A stretch of 64,000 nt of DNA from Pacificispira sp040217575 (GCA_040217575.1 JAVJPW010000008.1:145475-209474), one strand, 5' to 3'. Numbered from the stretch's first letter, positions 27,616 to 37,239 are shown. Notes: a model not told the origin generated them from the sequence alone. Numbers and translations are program-made.

Positions 27616-28649
27616 AGGCTGGCGGTCACCATTTCGTCGATCGTGGAATCGATGTCATGCCCTTCGGCCCGGGCGGCAAAGGTCAGGGCCATGCGATGGC
27701 GCAGAACCGGCTTTGCCAGTGCCTCGACATCATCGGCCGACGGTGCCAGCCGCCCCTGAAGCAGGGCGCGGGCGCGACAGGCCAACATCAGCGCCTGACT
27801 GGCGCGCGGCCCCGGACCCCAGGAAATACGGTCCGGCACGAAATCAAGGGCACTGGTTTCCGGGCGCCCGTTCCGCACCAGCGTCAGGATGGCGTCGACA
27901 ACGCTTTCGCCCACCGGAACCTGCCGCGCCAGCGTCTGTGCATGCTTCAGTTCCGCCGCGTTCATGGTCTCCGACACGGTGGACAGCGCCACCCCCGTCG
28001 TCTTCAGGACGATTTCGCGTTCCGCCTCATGTTCGGGATAGAAGATGCTGACCTGACACAGGAAACGGTCCAGCTGCGCTTCGGGCAGGGGATAGGTCCC
28101 TTCCTGTTCGATCGGGTTCTGGGTTGCAAGGACGTGGAACGGGTCCGGCAGCGGATGGGATTCCCCGGCTACGGTGACGGTGTTTTCCTGCATCGCCTGC
28201 AACAGCGCAGACTGGGTCCGGGGGCTGGCGCGGTTGATTTCGTCGCCCATCAGAAGCTGCGTGAAAACGGGTCCCGGCAGAAAGCGGAAGGACCGCCGTC
28301 CGGTATCGTCCTGATCCAGGACTTCGGACCCCAGAATGTCCGCCGGCATCAGGTCCGGCGTGAATTGAACGCGCCTGGTATCCAGCCCAAGGACACGGCT
28401 CAACGTGTCGACCAGCAGCGTCTTTCCAAGCCCCGGGACCCCAACCAGAAGGACGTGCCCCCCAGCCAGAATTGTCGTCAGAACCTCATCGACGACGCGA
28501 TCCTGGCCGAAGAACACCCGTTTGATCTGCTGTCTGACCGCATCAAGGTTTTCCCCGACCCGCTCCATATCTTCCACCAGCGCACTGGCACGGCTTTCGG
28601 CGGCCGCCTCGCGCGCATTGGACTGGGTTTCGTCACTCTTTCCGGTCAC
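27612..28649 (-). CDS. MoxR-family AAA+ ATPase
   Basis: A 345-residue AAA+ chaperone-like ATPase. Walker A GVPGLGKT is at 70-77, Walker B LLMGDEIN at 132-139, sensor 1 in LATQNPIEQEGTYPLPEAQLDRF, and the C-terminal lid includes GPGPRASQALMLACRARAL. It heads the operon MoxR-DUF58-DUF4159-membrane protein, a set thought to mature or assemble metal-containing or envelope proteins. The client is unknown. Confidence 0.92.
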   Translation of the reverse strand: MTGKSDETQSNAREAAAESRASALVEDMERVGENLDAVRQQIKRVFFGQDRVVDEVLTTILAGGHVLLVGVPGLGKTLLVDTLSRVLGLDTRRVQFTPDLMPADILGSEVLDQDDTGRRSFRFLPGPVFTQLLMGDEINRASPRTQSALLQAMQENTVTVAGESHPLPDPFHVLATQNPIEQEGTYPLPEAQLDRFLCQVSIFYPEHEAEREIVLKTTGVALSTVSETMNAAELKHAQTLARQVPVGESVVDAILTLVRNGRPETSALDFVPDRISWGPGPRASQALMLACRARALLQGRLAPSADDVEALAKPVLRHRMALTFAARAEGHDIDSTIDEMVTASL

Positions 28650-28718
28650 GCGGCCCTACTCCCTTGCTTTTGGATCCGATCCTGCCACATCTTCGAATCA
28701 AAGGATGATGCCGGACCG

Positions 28719-29276
28719 ATGCGGAAACAAGACTTGAATAGGAAAAGTCTCAAGGAGTTGATGGCGACGGGCGAAGGCCTTACCGGCTTCGACTGGCCGG
28801 AACGCTATACGGACTTCGACATCCGGATTCTGCGCGACGGAACCTGGACCTATAAGGGCGATCCGATCCGGCGCCTGAAGCTGTGTCAGCTTTTTTCGAC
28901 CGTCCTTCAGCGGGACGAAGAAGGAACCTATTGGCTGGTCACACCCGGGGAACGCGGGCGTATCGATGTCGAAGACGTACCCTTCAATGCAGTTGAACTG
29001 AAGGCCGAGGACGGGGATGACGGACCGGTCCTGCATTTTCGGACCAATCTCGACTATTGGGTGCGTGCGGATGCGGACCATCCGATTCGCGTGGAAAGCG
29101 ATCCGGCTTCCGACGAACCGTCCCCCTATATAATGGTCCGCGACGGGTTGGAGGCGCTGATTGCGCGGCCTGTCTTCTATGACCTGGTCGACAGGGCGCG
29201 CGGTGTGGAAACCGCGGACGGCACGGAGTATTTTGTCGAAAGCGCGGGCACCCCGTTCCTGCTTGGTCGCGTGTAG
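28719..29276 (+). CDS. DUF1285 family protein
   Basis: A 185-residue cytosolic protein of the DUF1285 family. FDIRILRDGTWTYKGDPIRRLKLCQLFSTVL, YWLVTPGERGRIDVEDVPF, RTNLDYWVRADADHPI and PSPYIMVRDGLEALIARPVFYDLV are the conserved blocks. Structures of this family show a PRC-barrel-like fold, but the function is unknown. The ATG at 28719 lies in the divergent region opposite MoxR. It is followed 25 bases later by the Nudix gene, probably as one operon through the CCA enzyme. Confidence 0.82.
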   Translation: MRKQDLNRKSLKELMATGEGLTGFDWPERYTDFDIRILRDGTWTYKGDPIRRLKLCQLFSTVLQRDEEGTYWLVTPGERGRIDVEDVPFNAVELKAEDGDDGPVLHFRTNLDYWVRADADHPIRVESDPASDEPSPYIMVRDGLEALIARPVFYDLVDRARGVETADGTEYFVESAGTPFLLGRV

Positions 29277-29301
29277 GCGGAAAGGGACCTGGGATACAGT
29301 G

Positions 29302-29907
29302 ATGGATGTTGCCGAGCTTGAGCGCCGCCTGCGCGAGGGAACCGACCGAACAGAAACGCGCAGCGACTTCGACCTCAACCCCGGCATGAAGCCGATCCGG
29401 GATACGATCATCGAAGCGGCGGTCCTGATCCCGATCATCGCCCATTCGGATGGGCCCAGTGTCCTGATGACGGTCCGCACCCATCAGCTGAAGGACCATG
29501 CCGGCCAGGTCGCCTTTCCGGGCGGACGGCGCGATCCGGGCGATGTCAGTCCGGAAGCAACCGCACTTCGCGAAACGGAAGAAGAGGTTGCCATTCCCCG
29601 CACCGCGATCCGTTCGATCGGGCGGCTGGCACCGTACAATACCAGAACGGGCTATCGTGTGATCCCCATCGTCGGCATAATCGAACCGCCGATCGCGCCG
29701 CGTCCGGAGCCGACGGAGGTGGACGAGATATTCGAGGTGCCGCTGAAATTTCTTCTGGACCGGCGGAACCATCAGCGTCATTCGCACGATGTCGCCGGGA
29801 CAAGCCGTCAATTCTATGCAATGCCGTACGGCAGGTTCTATATATGGGGTGCAACCGCCGGCATGATCGTCAGTCTGGCGGATACGCTGGACCTTGAACG
29901 CCGTTAA
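29302..29907 (+). CDS. Nudix hydrolase, CoA pyrophosphatase-like
   Basis: A 201-residue Nudix protein of the CoA pyrophosphatase (UPF0035) type, expected to split CoA or its derivatives into 4'-phosphopantetheine and 3',5'-ADP. The family block MTVRTHQLKDHAGQVAFPGG precedes the Nudix box GGRRDPGDVSPEATALRETEEEVAI. In this box the usual glycine of EExG is alanine, a mild departure. The ATG at 29302 (or a GTG one codon earlier) follows AAAGGGA. It is the second gene of the DUF1285-CCA run. Confidence 0.85.
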   Translation: MDVAELERRLREGTDRTETRSDFDLNPGMKPIRDTIIEAAVLIPIIAHSDGPSVLMTVRTHQLKDHAGQVAFPGGRRDPGDVSPEATALRETEEEVAIPRTAIRSIGRLAPYNTRTGYRVIPIVGIIEPPIAPRPEPTEVDEIFEVPLKFLLDRRNHQRHSHDVAGTSRQFYAMPYGRFYIWGATAGMIVSLADTLDLERR

Positions 29908-29917
29908 GGAGTCTTTT

Positions 29918-30226
29918 GTGGTAAGAACCATCCTCAGCATTCTGATTCCCTTTATCCTGCCGTTCGTCTGTTTCGCAATCTGGTCCTGGTATGCGAACCG
30001 GAAGCGGGAAACGCTGGAACATGGCGAGGAACTGCAGAAATGGCAGACATGGCCCTGGGGACGGCTGATTCTGACGGGCGGGGTGCTGGTCATCATTTCC
30101 CTGGGGTTCCTGTTCTTCGGAAACGATCCGATCCCGGAAGGTCGTTGGGTTCCGCCGACGGTGGTCGACGGCGTGGTCGTCCCGGGTCATTTCGAACCGA
30201 TCGAGCCGTCGAACGACGACTGGTAG
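29918..30226 (+). CDS. Small membrane protein, DUF6111-like
   Basis: A 102-residue protein with two membrane helices (about 4-25 and 48-70) separated by a charged cytosolic or periplasmic loop, and an acidic C-terminal tail. The GTG at 29918 is preceded at 7 bases by AAGGAG, which decides the start. An earlier ATG inside the Nudix gene lacks such a site. Position between a Nudix and a CCA-adding gene matches the DUF6111 family of alphaproteobacteria. Its function is unknown. Confidence 0.72.
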   Translation: MVRTILSILIPFILPFVCFAIWSWYANRKRETLEHGEELQKWQTWPWGRLILTGGVLVIISLGFLFFGNDPIPEGRWVPPTVVDGVVVPGHFEPIEPSNDDW

Positions 30227-30227
30227 C

Positions 30228-31448
30228 GTGACGATCATGACGGCGCAGCTTCCCGATACGCGCTGGATGGCACGGACCGGTGCCGTCGCCGTCTTCGACG
30301 CGCTGGAAAGCGCGGGCGGAACCGTGCGGTTCGTCGGCGGGTGTGTGCGGGACTGTTTTCTGGGCCGCCCGGTCGGTGACATCGACCTGTGTACGGACAT
30401 GGTGCCGGACACGGTTCGGTCCACACTGGAAAATGCCGGCATTCGTGCGGTGCCGACCGGCATCGACTACGGGACGGTCACCGCCGTCGTCCATGGTGAT
30501 CCGGTGGAGGTGACAAGCCTGCGGCGCGATGTCGAAACGGACGGGCGCAGGGCCGTTGTCTCCTTTACCACGGATTTTCGCGAAGATTCCCTGCGACGCG
30601 ATTTTACCATCAATGCGCTTTATGCCGACAGGTCCGGCGCGGTTACGGATTTCCACGACGGGATTGCCGACCTGGCGGCACAGCGGCTTCGTTTTATCGG
30701 CGATGCGACGTCCCGGATTCGCGAGGATTATTTGCGCATTCTGCGCTTCTATCGCTTTCTGGGCCAACTGGAATTCGACATCCCGGACGACGAAAATCGT
30801 GATGCCTGCCGTGCCGAACGCAAAGGTCTGGCGCAGCTGAGCGCTGAACGCGTCGCGATGGAAATCCGTAAGATTTTGGGCGCACCAAACCCGTGCCCCG
30901 CCGTCGCGGCGATGATGGAAGACGGGATTCTGGACTATTGGCTGCCGGAAGCGCGCGATATCGACGCATTGCGGTGCCTGAACGAAATCGAATTCGGGCC
31001 GGATCCTGTCCTCAGACTGGCGGTGCTGACCGCCGGGGCAACGCAGGCAGCGGACATTGCCGACCGGCTGAAACTGTCCGGCGTCGAACGGGATCGCCTG
31101 AGCGCGCTGGACCCGAACATGACCGCGCCAGTTTCGGCGGCGCAAGTCCGCCGACTGGCCTATCGATTGGGACCGGAAGCCGCACGGGACCTTGGCCTTT
31201 TCGGGCGGGCACGGGGACAGGATGAATGGACCATACTGGTCGAAACTGTCGAATGCTGGACACCGCCGTCCCTGCCGGTTCAGGGGCGTGACGTCCTGGA
31301 CGCCGGCGTTCCGACAGGCCCCGACGTTGGGCGAATATTGGACAGGGTTGAAACATACTGGATCGAAAGTGATTTTGAACCGGACCGGTCCGCGCTTATG
31401 GAACTGGTGCGGGAAGCCGCAAAAGAAGGGGGAGGAAGCCAAAAGTGA
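30228..31448 (+). CDS. cca: CCA-adding tRNA nucleotidyltransferase/poly(A) polymerase family
   Basis: Adds or repairs the 3'-CCA of tRNA using CTP and ATP. The 406-residue class II enzyme has the flexible-loop-preceding motif VRFVGGCVRDCFLGRPVGDIDLCTD with the catalytic DxD, then FREDSLRRDFTINALYAD and the brace/body segment DATSRIREDYLRILRFYRF. A GTG at 30228 or an ATG at 30237 may start it. Its stop overlaps the next gene by 4 bases (GTGA). Confidence 0.92.
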   Translation: MTIMTAQLPDTRWMARTGAVAVFDALESAGGTVRFVGGCVRDCFLGRPVGDIDLCTDMVPDTVRSTLENAGIRAVPTGIDYGTVTAVVHGDPVEVTSLRRDVETDGRRAVVSFTTDFREDSLRRDFTINALYADRSGAVTDFHDGIADLAAQRLRFIGDATSRIREDYLRILRFYRFLGQLEFDIPDDENRDACRAERKGLAQLSAERVAMEIRKILGAPNPCPAVAAMMEDGILDYWLPEARDIDALRCLNEIEFGPDPVLRLAVLTAGATQAADIADRLKLSGVERDRLSALDPNMTAPVSAAQVRRLAYRLGPEAARDLGLFGRARGQDEWTILVETVECWTPPSLPVQGRDVLDAGVPTGPDVGRILDRVETYWIESDFEPDRSALMELVREAAKEGGGSQK

Positions 31449-32083
31449 GCATCGTCAGGATCTGTTTTTTCGGGGACAGCATTACGGTCGGGACCGGCGA
31501 CGGTGCCTGCCGTGGTTGGCCGTCCTACCTGTGCGAGGCGTCGACAAACGACGGTCATGACATCAGCTGCTACAATCTGGGCATTCGGGCCGAAACGTCG
31601 GTCGATGTGGCAAAGCGATGGCGGATAGAGGCGGAGCCGCGCCTGCCGCCCCACGTGAACGGGCGTCTGGTATTCAGTTTCGGTCTGAATGACGGTGCGG
31701 ATGCCTTGGGGGTCGGCCGCCGGGTCGCGCCGGAAGACAGCCTTTCCACGGTCAGCGCCATGCTGGCGGAAGCCGCGGCGTGGCAAAAAACCCTGTGGGT
31801 CGGCATGACACCGCCGCGGATCGAACCGCCTTCAATCGAACCGGGGCCCGGCGTCCGCTTCACCTTCTATCGCGAACGCATGGCGGACCTGAACGAAAGA
31901 TTCAAAGCCACCGCCGCGAAGTTGGGCATCGACTATATTGATCTGTTCAGCGCGCTGGAAGACATGCCGGACTGGAACCGGGACATGGAAGCCGGGGACG
32001 GGGTGCACCCGACTGCGGCCGGGCACCAAATGATGGCGGACATCGTCCGCGGCACCGACGCCTGGCAGAACCTGCTGTCCTGA
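31445..32083 (+). CDS. GDSL/SGNH-family lipase or esterase
   Basis: A 212-residue SGNH hydrolase without signal peptide, so probably cytosolic. Block I is FFGDSITVG with the nucleophile Ser12, and block III is FGLNDG. Block V is DGVHPTAAGH with catalytic Asp185 and His188. The block II glycine region is NLGIRAETS. It starts with GTG overlapping the CCA gene stop. Substrate unknown: acyl-thioesterase or lysophospholipase-type activity is common in the family. Confidence 0.85.
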   Translation: MSIVRICFFGDSITVGTGDGACRGWPSYLCEASTNDGHDISCYNLGIRAETSVDVAKRWRIEAEPRLPPHVNGRLVFSFGLNDGADALGVGRRVAPEDSLSTVSAMLAEAAAWQKTLWVGMTPPRIEPPSIEPGPGVRFTFYRERMADLNERFKATAAKLGIDYIDLFSALEDMPDWNRDMEAGDGVHPTAAGHQMMADIVRGTDAWQNLLS

Positions 32084-32140
32084 CAGACCCCGGCGCGGGC
32101 CACCCGAGCCATCGGCTGCAAAAAGAAAAACGAAAGAAAA

Positions 32141-32168
32141 AAGGCCGGGGGCAAATGCCCCCGGCCTT
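32141..32168 (-). terminator. Intrinsic terminator with strong minus-strand U-tract
   Basis: AAGGCCGGGGGC (32141-32152) pairs with GCCCCCGGCCTT (32157-32168) around AAAT. On the minus strand it is followed by a T-rich run (TTTTTTCTTTCG), so it ends the minus-strand binding-protein gene. On the plus strand only TTAAAA follows, so it may also weakly end the GDSL transcript. Confidence 0.85.
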
Positions 32169-32199
32169 AAAACCAACCAAATCGACTTTTCGATCCGGC

Positions 32200-33813
32200 T
32201 TATGCTTCGAACCACCAGCGGTGTGTGGCGCGTGCACCATCGGATTCCCAGCTGGACGCGATGCTGGGTCCGTGGCGAACGTTCTTCCGGCGACCGCCGA
32301 CGAAGTTGGTGAACATCGGAATGATGGTCCCGCCGTCGTCTTTAGCGAGGATGCACATTTCGCGATACATCTCCGCACGCAGCGCTTCGTCCGTCTCGCT
32401 CTTCGCCATGATAAGAAGTTCGTTGAACCGTTCGTTCTGCCAGTGCGACTCATTCCACGGCGCATCGTCCTTGTACGCGATGGAGAACATCTGGTCCGGG
32501 GTCGCGCGTGCGCCCCATTTCACGAACACGAACGGCTTGGTCAGCCATACGTCGCCCCAGTAGCCGTCCGCCGGTTCGCGAACCGGCGTGATGTCCAGGC
32601 CGGTACCGTTGGCGTGTTCCCGGAAAAGGGTGACCATGTCGACCGCGCCCGGATAGACGCTGTCGGACGCCGACAGATTGATGCTCAGGCTGGAATGACC
32701 GGCCTGTTCCAGATGCCATTTCGCCTTGTCGGGATCATAGGGGCGCTGTTCCAGACCTTCGGGGTAATAGGGCATGTTGGGGGAGACATGGAAGTCATTG
32801 CCGACTGTTGCCGTGCCGAAGGCGATCTTTTCAATGATTTCCTCGCGGTTGATCGCGTATTTCAGCGCCAACCGAACATTGACGTCGTCGAACGGCGCCG
32901 TGTCGCAGAACATCGGCAACGTGATCGCCGATCCGCTGGGAACATCGTCGATTTCGACATCCGGGCTGCGCGCCAGAAGCGACAGCGTTTTCAGATCGAC
33001 AGAGGTAATGGCGTCCACATCGCCCGTGACCAGTGCGGTCTGACGGGCGTTCGGGTCGTTCAGAATGGTGACTTCGATTTCATCGAAATAGGCGCCTTCG
33101 CGATGCCAACCGTCATGACGTTCCAGAATGCCGCCGATCCCGAATTGCCAGTCCCGAATCTTGTACGGGCCGGACCCCATACCGGACTCCCAGTCGATGG
33201 AGCCGTCTTCGTTGGCCGGGCAGATGACCGCATGGTAATCGGTAAAGAACCACGGCAGGTCCGCCACCCCTTCGGAAAGGGTTAGCTTGATCGCATGGTC
33301 GCCATCCGCCTGGACATCTTCGATGGGGGAGAATAGCGCCTTCACCGCGGACGTGGAATCGTCGCCGCGGTGATGGTTGATGGACGCGATCACATCGTTG
33401 GAGGTCACCGGGCGTCCGTCGTGGAAAGTCGCATCCTTGTTGATTTCAAATACCCACTGCGTCGCACCCTCGGATGAACTCCAGGAGTCCGCCAGATCCG
33501 GGCCAAGACCGTTTTCAGACGTGATTTCGGTCAAATAGCTGCGGAACGTGTGCGCAAGTTGGATGTGCTGGACACTGTAATAGGTTCCGGGATCGTGGGT
33601 GTCGCTGGTATTGCCGTCATGGACCCCGAATTTGAAGGTGCCGCCGTTTGTTGGCGTCGACGCCGCAACGCGTTCGCTCCACATCGTCGATGCGGCCGCG
33701 GCGGTAAGGCCAGCGGTCACCGCATGATTCATGAATTGGCGGCGATCAAGTTTCCGGCCCTTCGCCGCCTCTACGATGCGGTCCAAGGTCCGTTTGGTTT
33801 CATAATCTTGCAT
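32200..33813 (-). CDS. Peptide-type ABC transporter substrate-binding protein (Tat-exported), paralogue 1
   Basis: A 537-residue family 5 (DppA/OppA-type) solute-binding protein. The N-terminus has a twin-arginine signal (LDRRQFMNHAVTAGLTAAAAS, Arg24-Arg25) instead of a Sec or lipoprotein signal. ADSWSSSEGATQWVFEINKDATFHDGRPVTSNDV and GSGPYKI are classic family blocks. The ATG at 33813 follows GGGAGAAA. It is very similar along its whole length to the protein at 34404-36023, with long shared blocks such as LNDPNARQTALVTGDVDAIT. It is transcribed away from the permeases and so needs its own promoter. Confidence 0.9.
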   Translation of the reverse strand: MQDYETKRTLDRIVEAAKGRKLDRRQFMNHAVTAGLTAAAASTMWSERVAASTPTNGGTFKFGVHDGNTSDTHDPGTYYSVQHIQLAHTFRSYLTEITSENGLGPDLADSWSSSEGATQWVFEINKDATFHDGRPVTSNDVIASINHHRGDDSTSAVKALFSPIEDVQADGDHAIKLTLSEGVADLPWFFTDYHAVICPANEDGSIDWESGMGSGPYKIRDWQFGIGGILERHDGWHREGAYFDEIEVTILNDPNARQTALVTGDVDAITSVDLKTLSLLARSPDVEIDDVPSGSAITLPMFCDTAPFDDVNVRLALKYAINREEIIEKIAFGTATVGNDFHVSPNMPYYPEGLEQRPYDPDKAKWHLEQAGHSSLSINLSASDSVYPGAVDMVTLFREHANGTGLDITPVREPADGYWGDVWLTKPFVFVKWGARATPDQMFSIAYKDDAPWNESHWQNERFNELLIMAKSETDEALRAEMYREMCILAKDDGGTIIPMFTNFVGGRRKNVRHGPSIASSWESDGARATHRWWFEA

Positions 33814-34403
33814 CTGTTGCTTTCTCCCTGTTGCAATCAGTTTTACTTCTGAAGGCCGCGAACAACGGGTCCGCAGGACCTGCACATTCCGGGGCAAACT
33901 CTGTTTTTCTTGTGGAACTCTTACACGAAATAAATCGCGTGCGAAGCCTGGGGACCGCCCGCCTTCGAAAATATTTTTGTTGCCCCATTCAGTGGTGGAC
34001 CTTGGTTCGCACCTTACAACATATCGCTGCACCACTGTCCGGCTACTCGATTAGCGAATGCTTCCATACTACTTGCGACCGTTTCGTGAACACAGGAATC
34101 CGAAAACCGAATTCCCAAGATCTCATGCATCCCGTAATTGAAAGAAAATCACAGACCGCCTCATAAATCTTTTTATATAAGAAAAATATGAAAAAGCGCA
34201 TTAACCATTCCTATGCAGCCAAATTCATAATAATGAATCTTAAAAGGCAACATGTTGTACATAGGTTAAATCACCCCCCAATCATATGGGGCGCCTTCAA
34301 ATATTGGTGAAATCGCCAACGCGAAGGGGTTGCAGGTAAGTTTTTTTATGTAAGACTTCACGTTCATAATTACAAAATTCCACAACAGAACAGCGGAGGG
34401 GTT
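33814..34403. promoter_or_regulatory. Divergent regulatory region between paralogous binding-protein genes
   Basis: About 590 bases without a supported gene. The part from 34130 to 34390 is AT-rich. It contains the palindrome CAACATGTTG (34248-34257) and an inverted repeat ATTCAT-AATA-ATGAAT (34223-34238), both plausible operator sites. Promoters for both binding-protein genes should lie here. No -35/-10 pair is claimed. Confidence 0.5.
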
Positions 34404-36023
34404 ATGTCCGAGGGTAAATACAATGAAATGATCGAGCGTATGGCGGAGGAGGCCCGTCGCGGCCGCCTGTCGCGGCGTGATTTTACGCGCTACGCTGTCG
34501 CCGCCGGGCTTGGCACTTCGGTCGCGGCAAGCGCCTGGAAATCCAAAGTCGCCATGGCGGCACCGCAAAGCGGCGGCACATTCCGTTTGGGAACCCATGA
34601 CGGTAACACGTCGGACAGCCACGATCCCGGCACCTATCTCAGCTTCTCGATCATTCAGCTGGCACACACCTATCGCAGCTACCTGACGCAGATTAATCCC
34701 GACAACACGCTTGGCGGCGACCTTGCGGAAAGCTGGTCCGCGTCTGACGACGCGACCGAGTGGACGTTCGAACTGAACCCCGGCGCATCCTTCCACAGCG
34801 GCAAGCCGGTGACGGCGGATGACGTCATCGCGTCGATGAACCTGCATCGCGGCGAAGACAGTACGTCCGCGGCAACCGCGCTTCTGAAAGATGTGGAAGA
34901 CATCACCAAGAACGGTAACCATTCGGTGACATTCAAGCTGGCGACCGGCAATGCGGACCTGCCATGGTTGATGACCGACTATCACCTGGCGATCGTACCG
35001 GGCAATTCGGACGGTACCGCCAACTGGCAGGGTGGTGACGGGTCCGGCCCCTACAAGATTGTGGATCACGAGTTCGGTGTCGGCACCAAACTGGAACGCC
35101 ATGACGGCTGGCACGGGGAAGGCGCCTATTTCGATTCGGTCGAAATGACCGTCCTGAACGACCCGAACGCCCGTCAGACGGCACTGGTCACCGGGGACGT
35201 GGACGCGATCACGCAGCTTGAATTGCGCACCCTTGCCCTGTTGCAGCGCGACCCGAACATCGAAATCGACAATGTGCCCAGTGGTGCGGCAATCACCATG
35301 CCGATGCATTGTGACACGGCGCCGTTCGACAATGTCGATGTCCGGAACGCCCTGAAACTGGCGATCAACCGGGAAGACATTATCGAAAAGATCGCGTTCG
35401 GCACGGCCATTCCGGGGAATGATTTCCACGTTTCGCCGAACATGCCCTACCACCCGGGCGATTCGATCCCGCAGCGGACATATGATCCGGATCAGGCCCG
35501 ATCCCTTCTGCAGCGTGCCGGTGCGGAGGACCTGACGGTCAATATTTCCGTTGCCGACAGCGTCTATTCCGGTGCGGTCGACATGTGCGTCCTTTATGCG
35601 GAACATGCAAAGGAAGCGGGGATCACCATCAATGTCGTGCGGGAACCGAACGACGGATATTATTCCGACGTCTGGCTGACGAAGCCGTTCTGCATGGTTC
35701 AGTGGGGCGCGCGGCCGACACCGGACGTCATGCTGAGCCTGGCCTACAAGGATGACGCGGCCTGGAACGAAAGCCGTTGGCAGAACGAACGGTTCAATGA
35801 ACTGCTGCGTGCGGCCAAGGCGGAACTCGATCAGGATGTCCGCGCGGCGCAATATGCGGAAATGTGCCAACTGGCCCGTGACGACGGCGGCACCATCATC
35901 CCGATGTTCACCAACTTCGTCTATGCACGGCGCAAGAACGTCCAGCACGGACCTGACCTTGCCGCCTCGTGGCAGTGTGACGGTGCGCGGGCGTGCAGCC
36001 GCTGGTGGTTCGACGACGCGTAA
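34404..36023 (+). CDS. Peptide-type ABC transporter substrate-binding protein (Tat-exported), paralogue 2
   Basis: A 539-residue family 5 binding protein with a Tat signal (LSRRDFTRYAVAAGLGTSVAAS, Arg24-Arg25). AESWSASDDATEWTFELNPGASFHSGKPVTADDV and GSGPYKIVDHEFG are family blocks, and WWFDDA ends it. GGAGGGG precedes the ATG. It sits upstream of the permease and ATPase genes and is probably the main receptor. Family 5 proteins bind peptides, opines, betaine-like or other amino acid-derived ligands, and sequence does not tell which. Confidence 0.9.
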   Translation: MSEGKYNEMIERMAEEARRGRLSRRDFTRYAVAAGLGTSVAASAWKSKVAMAAPQSGGTFRLGTHDGNTSDSHDPGTYLSFSIIQLAHTYRSYLTQINPDNTLGGDLAESWSASDDATEWTFELNPGASFHSGKPVTADDVIASMNLHRGEDSTSAATALLKDVEDITKNGNHSVTFKLATGNADLPWLMTDYHLAIVPGNSDGTANWQGGDGSGPYKIVDHEFGVGTKLERHDGWHGEGAYFDSVEMTVLNDPNARQTALVTGDVDAITQLELRTLALLQRDPNIEIDNVPSGAAITMPMHCDTAPFDNVDVRNALKLAINREDIIEKIAFGTAIPGNDFHVSPNMPYHPGDSIPQRTYDPDQARSLLQRAGAEDLTVNISVADSVYSGAVDMCVLYAEHAKEAGITINVVREPNDGYYSDVWLTKPFCMVQWGARPTPDVMLSLAYKDDAAWNESRWQNERFNELLRAAKAELDQDVRAAQYAEMCQLARDDGGTIIPMFTNFVYARRKNVQHGPDLAASWQCDGARACSRWWFDDA

Positions 36024-36036
36024 CATCCCATAGTCA

Positions 36037-36101
36037 GCCGGTCATTTGACCGGCCAAACGCAGGAAGGGCGGGCGTTCGGGTAATTCACCGTCGCCCGCC
36101 C
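36037..36101 (+). other. Tandem stem-loops between binding-protein and permease genes
   Basis: GCCGGTC-ATTT-GACCGGC (36037-36054) is followed by GGGCGGGCG (36067-36075) pairing with CGCCCGCCC (36093-36101). Neither has a following U-run. Such elements between a binding-protein gene and its permeases commonly stabilise the upstream mRNA or reduce read-through, giving more receptor than channel. Confidence 0.55.
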
Positions 36102-36282
36102 AACGCGTTTCGGACGCAATTTGGTTATTATTCGGCGCGTTTATGAATAATCACCGACTCTATGACCATAATATGATATCGGTGTACCCATGTCCGTGCG
36201 CTGCGCCTAAACAGACAACAATGCCTCAAACAAGGGCAATGGCGTGATTTGCGCGGACCATAACGTTCAATAGGGGGATTTA

Positions 36283-37239
36283 ATGGGTGACGTCCTAGGA
36301 ATAATAGTAAAGCGGCTGGGATTGGGGTTGGTCACACTTTTCGTGATTTCAATCATCATCTTCAGCGCGGTCGAAATGCTACCGGGGGATCCGGCACAAG
36401 CGGTGCTTGGACAGGGGGCCACGGAAGAAAACCTGGCGGCAATGCGCCGTCAGATGGGTTTGGATATGCCGGCGCCCTTGCGCTACCTGGACTGGCTGTC
36501 CGGGGCCGTTATCGGTGACTTCGGTAACTCGTTGATCACGCAAGACCCTGTCAGCGAACGTATTGGCCCACGGTTTGCCAACACGCTGTTCCTGGCCTGC
36601 TATGCCGCGGCGATTGCCGTGCCGATATCCATCGTGCTGGGGGTGATCGTGGCGCTGCTTCGCAACACGCTGTTCGACCGTGTGGCGAACGTCCTGACAC
36701 TGACATCCATATCCTCACCCGAGTTCTTTCTGGGGTACATCCTTATTTTGTACCTATCGGTGAAAAGCGGAATGTTCCCATCGTTGGCTTCGCTGAACGA
36801 TGACATGACATTCGGCGAATTGCTTCATCGAACGTTCCTGCCTGCCTTGACGATGGTTCTGGTCGTCGTCGCGCATATGATGCGTATGACGCGGGCGGCC
36901 ATCATCAACCTGCTCGCCTCACCCTATATCGAAATGGCGCGGCTGAAGGGGATGCCGGCCTGGAAAGTCATCGTTAAACATGCCCTCCCGAACGCCTGGG
37001 CGCCGATCATCAACGTGATCGCGTTGAACCTGGCCTACCTGATCACCGGCGTGGTCCTGGTCGAGGTGGTGTTCGTCTATCCCGGCATTGGACAGCTTTT
37101 GGTCGACAGTGTGACCAAACGCGACTTCGCAATCGTCCAGGCCTGTTGTTTGATCTTTGCCGCGACGTTCATCCTCTTGAACCTGACGGCCGACGTGCTC
37201 GCGATTCTGACGAATCCGCGTCTGCGTCATAAGAAGTAA
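36283..37239 (+). CDS. ABC transporter permease, DppB type
   Basis: A 318-residue inner-membrane permease with about six helices. The N-terminal IIVKRLGLGLVTLFVISIIIF, GDPAQAVLGQGATEENLAAMRRQMGLD and the cytosolic EAA loop (MARLKGMPAWKVIVKHALPNA) are family hallmarks. It starts 259 bases after the binding-protein gene and is followed after 12 bases by the second permease. Confidence 0.93.
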   Translation: MGDVLGIIVKRLGLGLVTLFVISIIIFSAVEMLPGDPAQAVLGQGATEENLAAMRRQMGLDMPAPLRYLDWLSGAVIGDFGNSLITQDPVSERIGPRFANTLFLACYAAAIAVPISIVLGVIVALLRNTLFDRVANVLTLTSISSPEFFLGYILILYLSVKSGMFPSLASLNDDMTFGELLHRTFLPALTMVLVVVAHMMRMTRAAIINLLASPYIEMARLKGMPAWKVIVKHALPNAWAPIINVIALNLAYLITGVVLVEVVFVYPGIGQLLVDSVTKRDFAIVQACCLIFAATFILLNLTADVLAILTNPRLRHKK

